A stretch of 5,309 nucleotides of DNA from Burkholderiales bacterium. Its GTDB lineage: Bacteria > Pseudomonadota > Gammaproteobacteria > Burkholderiales > Burkholderiaceae_E. Every line of letters starts with the position of its first letter. Position 1 is the first letter of the stretch. Location of the stretch: contig CP070753.1 in NCBI GenBank assembly GCA_020348765.1, positions 1,983,744 through 1,989,052 of the forward strand. The letters run 5' to 3'. The translations under genes were made by a program, and so were the position numbers. Positions 1 through 5,309 of the stretch are shown piece by piece. A model generated the notes under the pieces. The model had not been told where the DNA came from. It saw only the letters and a program-made list of their open reading frames with translations, and searched no databases.

Positions 1-442
1 GAGCGACGATCTGAAGACCTGGACCCTGCACCTGCGCCGGGGCGTCAAGTGGCACAACGGTGACGACTTCACCGCGGACGACGTCGTCTTCAATTTCGAG
101 CGCTGGCTCGATCCGGCGATCGGCTCGTCCAACGTCGGACTGTTCGGCGCCATGGTCGAGGAGGTCGACGGCAAGAAGCGCGTGATCGCCGGCGCCATCG
201 AGAAGGTCGACGCGCACACGGTGCGGCTGAACCTGAGCAAGCCGGTGCTGTCGATCCCCGAGAACCTGTACAACTACCCGACCGCGATCGTGCACCGCGG
301 CTTCAAGCCGCCGTTCTCGGACAACCCGATCGGCACCGGCCCGTACCGACTGGCCGAACTGGTGGTCGGCGAGCGCTGCGTGCTCGAGCGCGTCGAGAAG
401 ATGAGCAGCGGCGAGCCGTTCCGGTACTGGGGCGGCCCGACC

Positions 443-445
443 TAA
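443..445 (+). other. Premature TAA stop codon inside the substrate-binding protein gene
   Basis: The codon lies between the Thr codon at 440-442 and the Leu codon at 446-448, in the frame that is open on both sides. The flanking protein (..[10 protein letters not shown] / LDEIHYYNFDEEN..) is continuous with family 5 binding proteins, where an aromatic residue followed by Leu-Asp is common here. TAC to TAA is a single transversion. The three other stops seen in the window (1307-1309, 2346-2348, 3382-3384) are all TGA, so this TAA does not look like a normal gene end for this genome. Confidence 0.9.
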
Positions 446-712
446 CTGGACGAGATCCACTACTACAACTTCGACGAGGAGAACCAGCTGACCGCGTTCG
501 CCTCGGGCGACGTCGACACGCTGTACCAGTTCGCGGTCGAGCAGATGGAGCTGGCCAGGGCGCTGCCCGGCGCGGTGATCAGCGCCGCGACCGCGCAGAC
601 CCTCTGCATGCGCATGCAGGTCACCCAGGCGCCGTTCGACGACATCCGCGTGCGCAAGGCGATCGTGATGGCCGTGGACAACGCGCGCATCAAGCAGCTG
701 GTCTACCCCGAA

Positions 713-727
713 GGCGGCGGCGGCGGC
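713..727 (+). repeat. Five tandem GGC codons (Gly run) in the substrate-binding protein
   Basis: Five consecutive GGC codons encode five glycines between LVYPE and ENHHVAQIHPEY. The tract is a perfect trinucleotide repeat, so it could change length by slippage without breaking the frame. The following HH and HPEY residues resemble the hinge-proximal loop of related binding proteins. Any effect on ligand binding is inference. Confidence 0.7.
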
Positions 728-1309
728 GAGAACCACCACGTCGCGCAGATCCACCCCGAGTACTTCGCGCTGCCCAAGCTCGAGCGTGACGTCGAAGGCG
801 CGAAGCGACTGCTGGCCGAGGCCGGCCACGCGAATGGACTGGAACTGACGATCGACGTCGGCAACACCGACGGCCCCTGGGAGCAGACCGCCTGCGAGGC
901 GCTGCGCGACCAGCTCAAGGACGTCGGCATCAAGCTCAACATCAACGTGATGCCGGCCTCGAAGTACTGGGAGATCTGGGACAAGACCAAGTTCGGCGCC
1001 ACCGCCTGGACCCACCGCCCGCTGGGCACGATGGTGCTGACGCTGGGCTACCGCTCGGGCGTGCCCTGGAACGAGACCCGGTACGCGTCGGCCGAGTTCG
1101 ACGCGGCGCTCGATGCGGCCGAGTCCGTGCTCGACGTCGAGGAGCGCCGCAAGCGCATGGAGAAGGTCGAGGCGATCCTGCAGGACGCGGCGGTGATGGT
1201 GCAGCCGTTCTTTCGCCCGATCTACACGGTCGTCAGCGAACGGGTCGGCGGCATGCAGCTGCACCCGACCAACTACCACCAGTTCAACAAGGTCTGGATG
1301 AAAGGCTGA

Positions 1310-1391
1310 CCGTGGCGGCTCGGCGTCGGGTCGCAACCGCCGGCGCGGCCCAGGTGCGTCGTCGTCGCGCCCGTCTCGCCGGGGCACGAAC
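1310..1391 (+). other. 82-base intergenic spacer between binding-protein and permease genes
   Basis: This is the longest non-coding stretch in the window. It is very G+C rich and contains a GTC microrepeat near 1358-1366. A six-base inverted pair (1342-1347 with 1366-1371, 18-base loop) is present but has no T run after it, so it is not a convincing intrinsic terminator. It could be a stabilising or attenuating hairpin that lowers permease expression relative to the binding protein, as is common in such operons; that is inference. No -35/-10 pair can be defended. In the permease frame the stretch has no ATG, GTG, TTG or CTG, and TGA at 1299-1301 closes the frame upstream. Confidence 0.5.
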
Positions 1392-2348
1392 ATGCTGAGG
1401 CTTATCGGCCGGCGGGCGGCACAGATGGTGCTGATCATGGCCACCGTGTCGCTGCTGCTGTTCGTCGTCTTCGACAGCGACGCGTTCCGGCGCCAGCGTG
1501 CCACCAACGAGCTCGGCAACTTCGCGGTCTCGAGCCTGACCGAGGCCGACTACCGGCAGTGGCTCGAGAGCAAGGGGTTGAACGTGCCGTTCTACGAGCG
1601 CTATGCCGACTGGCTGCTGCGCCTGGCACAGGGGGACTTCGGCTACTCGCACGAGAAGGACCGGCCGGTGGGCGAGCTGCTGCTCGAGCGGCTGGTGCGC
1701 ACCGGAATCCTCGCGTTCTGGGTGTTCGCGCTGATGGTGCCGATCGCGCTCGTGCTCGGCATCCTGGCCGGCATGCGCGAGGGCTCGCGCACCGATCGAA
1801 CCATCTCGTTCGTCTCGGTGCTGACCACGTCGATTCCCGAGATCGCCACCGCGATCTTCCTGACCGCGATCTTCGCGCTCGGCCTCGGCTGGCTGCCGGC
1901 CAAGGCCGCGATGACCCGCGGCTTCGATGCCTGGCAGATCGTGCTGCCGGTGCTGACGCTGGTGCTGTACGACTTCGGCTACGTGGCCCGGATGACCCGG
2001 GCCTCGATGGCCGAGGTGATGACCCAGCAGTACATCCGCACCGCGGTGCTCAAGGGCCTGCCCTATCGGCGCGTGATCCTGGGCCACGCGCTGCGCAACG
2101 CGCTGATCGCGCCGTTCACGGTGATCGTGCTGCAGTTGAACTGGCTGCTCTCGGGCGTGGTCGTGGTCGAGGTGTTCTTCCAGTACAACGGCTTCGGCCG
2201 GCTGCTGCTCGAGGCGGCGCTGTTCCCGGACGTCGAGGTGATCCAGGCCGCGACGCTGGTGGCCGTCGCCATCGCGGTGCTCTCGCAGCTGATCTCGGAC
2301 ATCGGCTACACGTTCCTGAATCCGCGCATCCGGTTCTCGGGACGCTGA
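1392..2348 (+). CDS. ABC transporter inner-membrane permease, DppB/OppB type
   Basis: This is the first of two permease subunits forming the translocation channel in the cytoplasmic membrane. It has 318 residues, close to the usual DppB length. The start MLRLIGRRAAQMVLIM is typical of the family: a short basic N-terminus, then TM1 (about residues 10-27). A periplasmic loop follows and ends in GDFGYS (81-86), the equivalent of the conserved GD-G-S motif. Further hydrophobic segments lie near 106-127, 138-165, 180-200, 240-262 and 283-306, giving the expected six. The cytoplasmic EAA-type coupling loop is at about 204-240 (QQYIRTAVLKGLPYRRVILGHALRNAL), which docks on the ATPase. The block VFFQYNGFGRLLLEAALF (261-278) is also a family hallmark. 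ATG 1392 is the only usable start, since no alternative start codon lies between it and an upstream in-frame TGA. A weak GGGG (1381-1384) sits seven bases before it. The ligand is not deducible. Confidence 0.95.
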   Translation: MLRLIGRRAAQMVLIMATVSLLLFVVFDSDAFRRQRATNELGNFAVSSLTEADYRQWLESKGLNVPFYERYADWLLRLAQGDFGYSHEKDRPVGELLLERLVRTGILAFWVFALMVPIALVLGILAGMREGSRTDRTISFVSVLTTSIPEIATAIFLTAIFALGLGWLPAKAAMTRGFDAWQIVLPVLTLVLYDFGYVARMTRASMAEVMTQQYIRTAVLKGLPYRRVILGHALRNALIAPFTVIVLQLNWLLSGVVVVEVFFQYNGFGRLLLEAALFPDVEVIQAATLVAVAIAVLSQLISDIGYTFLNPRIRFSGR

Positions 2349-2352
2349 GGCC

Positions 2353-3384
2353 ATGGCGATCGCACCGCCCCTGCCGCAGGCTCCCGCCCAGGACGCAGCG
2401 CGTGCGTCCTGGATCGACTCGGTGCGCGTGCCGGCCGTGCTGCTGGCGCTGATGTGGCTGCCGTTGACCGGGTACGTGATCGGCGGCGGGCTCGGCGACA
2501 TGCCCGACGCGCTGCTGTTGCCGGCGCTGCCGGCCGCGCTGCTGCTGTACGCCTGGGTGGTGCGCGCCTGGCGGTCGAGCTGGATCGCGGTGCTCGGCGC
2601 GACGCTGGTCTTCGCCTGGCTGATCCTCGCGGTCAGCGCGCCGCTGCTGCCGCTGGCGGATCCGAACGCGCCGATCGCGCCGTTCACCGGCATGCTGACC
2701 GAGAAGAAGGGGCACTTGTTCCTGCTCGGCGCGGACCTGAAGGGACGCGACATGCTGTCGCGCACGATCTGGGGTGCGCAGCGCGTGCTGGTCTGGGGCG
2801 TGACCGCGACGCTGGTCGCGTACCTGGTCGGCGCGGTGCTGGGCCTTCTGGCCGGCTATCTGGGCGGCTGGTGGGACGAGGTGATCTCGTTCGTGGCCAA
2901 CGTGCTGCTGTCCTTCCCGATCATGGTGCTGTACATCCTGGTGCTGAACGCGATCGGGGCATCCGGATTCAACATCATCATCGCGGTCACCTTCGCCTCG
3001 GCGCCGGCCATCATGCGCATCGTGCGCGGACTGACGATGGACATCAAGACGCGCGACTACGTGTTCGCCGCACAGACCCGCGGCGAAAGCCCGATCTACA
3101 TCATGGCCTGGGAGCTGCTGCCGAACGTGCGCGGCCCGGTCATCGTCGACGCCTGCCTGCGACTGGGCTATACGACGGTCGCGATCACGACGCTGACCTT
3201 CCTCGGTCTGGGCCTGCAGCCGCCCGATCCGGACTGGGGCCTGATGATCCGCGAGTCGGCCTCGACCGGCCTGATCCCGAAGTTCTCCTACCAGCTGATC
3301 GTGCCGGCGCTGTCGGTCTCGACGCTGATCCTCGGCTTCAACCTGATGGCCGACGGTCTGCGGGAAATCAGCCTGCGGGACTGA
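2353..3384 (+). CDS. ABC transporter inner-membrane permease, DppC/OppC type, with extended N-terminus
   Basis: This is the partner permease of the channel heterodimer. It has 343 residues, longer than the roughly 280-300 usual for DppC. The family core begins near residue 74: TM1 (about 77-100), then LLGADLKGRDMLSR (124-137), matching the conserved HLLGTD-GRD motif. The coupling loop is RDYVFAAQTRGESPIYIMAWELLPN (234-258), and FLGLGLQPPDPDWGLMIRES (283-302) is the conserved C-terminal signature. Ahead of the core lie two extra hydrophobic stretches (about 25-45 and 51-71) that ordinary DppC lacks. Even the next in-frame ATG (2452) falls inside the first of them, so moving the start there would not remove the second. 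Translation is probably coupled to the upstream permease: its TGA ends at 2348, four bases separate the genes, and GGGA at 2339-2342 may be the ribosome site. TGA at 3382-3384 ends it. Confidence 0.95.
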   Translation: MAIAPPLPQAPAQDAARASWIDSVRVPAVLLALMWLPLTGYVIGGGLGDMPDALLLPALPAALLLYAWVVRAWRSSWIAVLGATLVFAWLILAVSAPLLPLADPNAPIAPFTGMLTEKKGHLFLLGADLKGRDMLSRTIWGAQRVLVWGVTATLVAYLVGAVLGLLAGYLGGWWDEVISFVANVLLSFPIMVLYILVLNAIGASGFNIIIAVTFASAPAIMRIVRGLTMDIKTRDYVFAAQTRGESPIYIMAWELLPNVRGPVIVDACLRLGYTTVAITTLTFLGLGLQPPDPDWGLMIRESASTGLIPKFSYQLIVPALSVSTLILGFNLMADGLREISLRD

Positions 3385-3390
3385 GGGCGT

Positions 3391-3396
3391 GAGGAA
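3391..3396 (+). promoter_or_regulatory. Ribosome binding site of the fused ATPase gene
   Basis: GAGGAA lies in the 19-base gap after the DppC-type stop, with its AGGA core eight bases before ATG 3404. It is the best Shine-Dalgarno-like sequence in the window and favours ATG 3404 over two in-frame alternatives: GTG 3389, which overlaps this site and has poor spacing, and ATG 3431. Confidence 0.65.
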
Positions 3397-3403
3397 CCCG
3401 CCG

Positions 3404-5309
3404 ATGCCGACCACCGACCCCGCGAGCGCCATGGCCGAAGCCCGCACCAGCGTGCCCGCCGCGTCCGAGGCCCCGGTGCTCGAGTGCCGCCAGCTGTCGA
3501 TCTCGTACTTCACGCGCCTGGGCGAGATCCCGGCCGTGACCGACTTCGACCTCAGGCTGATGCCGGGCGAGGCGCACGGGCTGGTCGGCGAGTCCGGCTG
3601 CGGCAAGTCGACCGTGGCGCTGGGCATCATGCAGTACCTGGGCAACCGCGGCGCCGTCGTCGGCGGCGAGATCCTGTTCGAAGGGCGCGACATCCGCGGC
3701 GCGAGCGAGGAGGAACTGCGCCAGCTGCGCGGCTCGGCCATCGCGATGGTCTACCAGGAGCCGATGGCCTCGCTGAACCCGTCGATGAAGATCGGCGCGC
3801 AGCTGGCCGAAGTGCCGATCCACCATGACGGGGCGTCGATGGCCGACGCACTGGCGCGTGCCGAACAGATGCTGTCCGAGGTCCGGCTACCCGATCCGAA
3901 GCGCATTCTGCAGGCTTATCCGCACCAGCTGTCCGGCGGACAGCAGCAGCGGGTCGTGATCGCGATGGCGCTGCTGTCCAATCCCCGGCTGCTGCTGCTC
4001 GACGAACCGACCACGGCGCTGGACGTGACCGTCGAAGCCGGCATCGTCGAGCTGATCCGGGACATCTCGGAGCGCTTCGGCACCGCGATGCTGTACATCT
4101 CGCACAATCTCGGACTGATCGCCGACACCTGCGACCGCATCACCGTGATGTACTCGGGCGAGGCGGTCGAGACCGGAAGCGTCGCCGAGGTGTTCAACCG
4201 CATGCGGCACCCGTACACGCAGGGGCTCTTCGCGGCCATCCCGCTGCCGGGCGCGGACAAGAACGCGCGGCCGATCGCGGCGATCCCGGGCCAGGCGCCG
4301 CTGCCGCACGAGCGCCCGCGCGGCTGCGCCTTCGGCCCGCGCTGCGGGCACTTCGAGGCAGGGGTTTGCGATGCCGGGCCGATCGCGATGACGCAGGTCG
4401 CCACGCTCGAGAGCCCGCACGCGACAGTCACGACGGCGAAGACCACCGCAGCGACGGCCGACACGCCATCGCCGTCGCCGGTGACGATCACCGTGCCAGA
4501 GGACGGCCACGCGGTGCGCTGCGCGCGCCACGCGCAGATCGACTGGAGCGCGCAGACCGCGTCGGCCGCAGCCGGCGAAGCCAGCGACGAAGGTCGGATC
4601 GTGCTACGCGTGCGCGAACTGTCGAAGCACTACGAGATCGAGCGAGGCGGCCTGTTCGTGGCGCGCACCGGGCGCACGGTCAAGGCCAACCAGTCGCTGA
4701 GCTTCGATGCGCGCGAAGCCGAGACGCTGGCCATCGTCGGCGAGTCCGGCTGCGGCAAGTCGACCTTCGCCAAGGTGCTGATGGGGCTCGAGACGGCCAC
4801 CGACGGCGAGATCCTGTTCGGCGACGTGTCGCTGGCCGAGCGGCCGGTTCAGCAGCGCGGCGAGAAGATCGTGTCCCGGCTGCAGATGGTGTTCCAGAAC
4901 CCGTTCGACACGCTGAACCCCAGCCACACCGTCGGCGCGCAGATCGCGCGCGTGATCCGACGCTTCGGCATCGCGCGCGACAAGCCCTCCGTGCGCGAGC
5001 GGGTCGGCCAGCTGCTCGAGCTGGTCAAGCTGCCGCGCGAGTTCGCCCAACGACTGCCGCGCCAGCTATCGGGCGGCCAGAAGCAGCGTGTGGGCATCGC
5101 GCGCGCCTTCGCCGGCGATCCGGCGCTGGTCGTGGCCGACGAGCCGGTGTCGGCGCTCGACGTCTCGGTGCAGGCGGCGGTCACCGAGCTGCTGATGGAC
5201 ATCCAGCGGCGCAACCGGACCACGTTGCTGTTCATCAGCCACGACCTGTCCGTGGTCCGCTACCTGGCCGACCGGATCGTCGTCATGTACCTGGGCCGGA
5301 TCATGGAAC
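3404..5309 (+). CDS. Fused double ABC ATPase (DppD-DppF type) of the importer, 3'-partial
   Basis: This cytoplasmic ATPase powers import; its two nucleotide-binding domains replace separate DppD and DppF subunits. The frame runs from ATG 3404 to the right edge without a stop (635 codons seen). Domain 1 has A-loop Tyr35, Walker A GESGCGKST (62-70, Lys68), Q-loop Gln118 in YQEPMASLNP, signature LSGGQQQR (176-183), Walker B LLLLDEP (Asp200, Glu201) and switch His234. HPYTQGL (from 269) then opens the oligopeptide-transporter C-terminal region, which holds Cys308, 314, 322 and 373. Domain 2 has Tyr410, Walker A 446-454 (Lys452), Gln498, LSGGQKQR (555-562), Asp579/Glu580 and His613. Both domains keep all catalytic residues, so two active ATP sites are expected. 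Compact relatives such as GsiA have about 620 residues in total; this one is longer because of a low-complexity insertion at about 330-366 and a linker at 374-400. The end of domain 2 is outside the window. Confidence 0.95.
   Translation, partial: MPTTDPASAMAEARTSVPAASEAPVLECRQLSISYFTRLGEIPAVTDFDLRLMPGEAHGLVGESGCGKSTVALGIMQYLGNRGAVVGGEILFEGRDIRGASEEELRQLRGSAIAMVYQEPMASLNPSMKIGAQLAEVPIHHDGASMADALARAEQMLSEVRLPDPKRILQAYPHQLSGGQQQRVVIAMALLSNPRLLLLDEPTTALDVTVEAGIVELIRDISERFGTAMLYISHNLGLIADTCDRITVMYSGEAVETGSVAEVFNRMRHPYTQGLFAAIPLPGADKNARPIAAIPGQAPLPHERPRGCAFGPRCGHFEAGVCDAGPIAMTQVATLESPHATVTTAKTTAATADTPSPSPVTITVPEDGHAVRCARHAQIDWSAQTASAAAGEASDEGRIVLRVRELSKHYEIERGGLFVARTGRTVKANQSLSFDAREAETLAIVGESGCGKSTFAKVLMGLETATDGEILFGDVSLAERPVQQRGEKIVSRLQMVFQNPFDTLNPSHTVGAQIARVIRRFGIARDKPSVRERVGQLLELVKLPREFAQRLPRQLSGGQKQRVGIARAFAGDPALVVADEPVSALDVSVQAAVTELLMDIQRRNRTTLLFISHDLSVVRYLADRIVVMYLGRIME
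3584..3613 (+). repeat. 30-base exact direct repeat, copy 1 (Walker A of ATPase domain 1)
   Basis: These ten codons (VGESGCGKST) are identical base for base to 4736-4765, including every third position. The copies are 1152 bases apart, an exact multiple of three. The identity stops at both edges of the motif. Confidence 0.9.
4391..4501 (+). other. Thr/Ala/Pro-rich insertion within the first ATPase's cysteine region
   Basis: Residues about 330-366 of the fused ATPase are low complexity, including VTTAKTTAATADTPSPSP. They lie between CDAGPIAM and GHAVRC, two pieces of the conserved C-terminal motif that are normally only a few residues apart. The gap between the third and fourth cysteines is 50 residues, against about 18 in E. 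coli DppD as I recall it. The frame and the third-position G/C bias continue through it, so it looks like a real coding insertion and not a frameshift. Confidence 0.7.
4736..4765 (+). repeat. 30-base exact direct repeat, copy 2 (Walker A of ATPase domain 2)
   Basis: This is the second copy of the repeat at 3584-3613, encoding the P-loop of the DppF-like half. Neighbouring sequence differs: the preceding codon is ATC here and CTG in copy 1, and the following codon is TTC here and GTG in copy 1. Confidence 0.9.

Larger units (their letters stand above)
2..1309 (+). pseudogene. Periplasmic substrate-binding protein of a peptide/nickel-type ABC importer (SBP family 5), 5'-partial, interrupted by an in-frame stop
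   Basis: This encodes the ligand-capturing lipoprotein or periplasmic protein of a DppA/OppA-type importer. The reading frame is open from the left edge, so the signal peptide and N-terminal lobe start lie upstream. Positions 26-106 carry the family signature ([22 protein letters not shown], then the FERW block), and 332-352 encode GTGPYRL, another family hallmark. The C-terminal lobe follows (FDDIRVRKAIVMAVD near 637-681; AKRLLAEAGHANGLELTI near 803-856), and the frame ends at TGA 1307-1309. At 443-445 a TAA interrupts the frame, and the protein resumes in the same frame with LDEIHYYNFDEENQLTAF. Relatives usually read YWGG..YLD here, so TAA most likely replaces a Tyr TAC by one base change. 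No frameshift is needed. Reinitiation, for example at ATG 545, would give a fragment without signal peptide or N-terminal lobe, unlikely to work. Alternatives are a sequencing error, or a true recent null allele. The family call is firm; pseudogene status is less certain. Confidence 0.8.

Noticed and set aside
443..445. Programmed readthrough or stop-codon reassignment at the TAA
   Set aside because: UAA is not a selenocysteine or pyrrolysine codon, no recoding element is visible, and no other in-frame TAA or TAG interrupts the genes here. Mutation or sequencing error is simpler.
545..1309. A separate intact gene starting at ATG 545
   Set aside because: It is the C-terminal part of the binding protein in the same frame. 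It lacks a signal peptide and a good ribosome site, and the family sequence continues upstream of this ATG without a break.
1342..1371. Hairpin in the spacer as a transcription terminator
   Set aside because: The stem is only six pairs with an 18-base loop and no T tract, and the downstream genes clearly belong to the same operon.
3389..3391. GTG as the start of the fused ATPase
   Set aside because: It is in frame, but a ribosome site at 3383-3387 would be only one base away, whereas ATG 3404 has AGGA at proper spacing.
1559..3392. Plus-strand alternative-frame open frames (1559-2452 and 2454-3392), and a similar one at 3484-3828
   Set aside because: They overlap the permease and ATPase genes in a shifted frame and give Arg/Ala/Gly/Asp-rich products without membrane segments or motifs.
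1284..3741. Very long open frames on the minus strand (1284-2765 and 2116-3741), which could be read as large antisense genes
   Set aside because: They lie opposite clear permease and ATPase genes. Their products are rich in Arg, His, Gln and Asp with no recognisable domain, as expected for the antisense of high-GC coding DNA where stops are rare.
3887..5235. Minus-strand open frames at 3887-4531, 4604-5050 and 4849-5235
   Set aside because: They mirror the fused ATPase gene, whose motifs are all on the + strand. Their products are low complexity and match no family I know.

Overview
This window is high in G+C (the first line is 40 of 60 bases) and strongly biased to G or C at third codon positions. 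With the protein families seen, this suggests a Gram-negative bacterium, most likely a high-GC alpha- or betaproteobacterium. That placement is inference; nothing in the window fixes the taxon.

All four genes lie on the + strand and form one dipeptide/oligopeptide/nickel-type ABC importer operon (PepT/DppA-DppB-DppC-DppD/F class). From left to right: (1) positions 2-1309, a family 5 periplasmic substrate-binding protein. Its 5' end lies outside the window, and an in-frame TAA interrupts it at 443-445. (2) 1310-1391, an 82-base spacer with no promoter or terminator that I can defend. (3) 1392-2348, a DppB-type permease. (4) 2353-3384, a DppC-type permease with two extra N-terminal hydrophobic segments. 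(5) 3404 to the right edge, one long open frame fusing two complete ABC ATPase domains (DppD-like, then DppF-like). It is cut by the window end after 635 codons.

In the expected system the binding protein captures a ligand in the periplasm and delivers it to a DppB/DppC heterodimer in the inner membrane. The fused ATPase drives import from the cytoplasm. The ligand cannot be read from the sequence; peptides are the default guess, and opines, sugars, glutathione or nickel are used by relatives.

The points that stand out are the single-base nonsense codon in an otherwise intact binding-protein gene, a Thr/Ala/Pro-rich insertion that splits the four-cysteine C-terminal region of the first ATPase, and the N-terminal membrane extension of the second permease. 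I found no RNA gene, CRISPR array, insertion sequence, prophage gene or clearly new system. The region is mostly an ordinary transporter operon with some unusual details.
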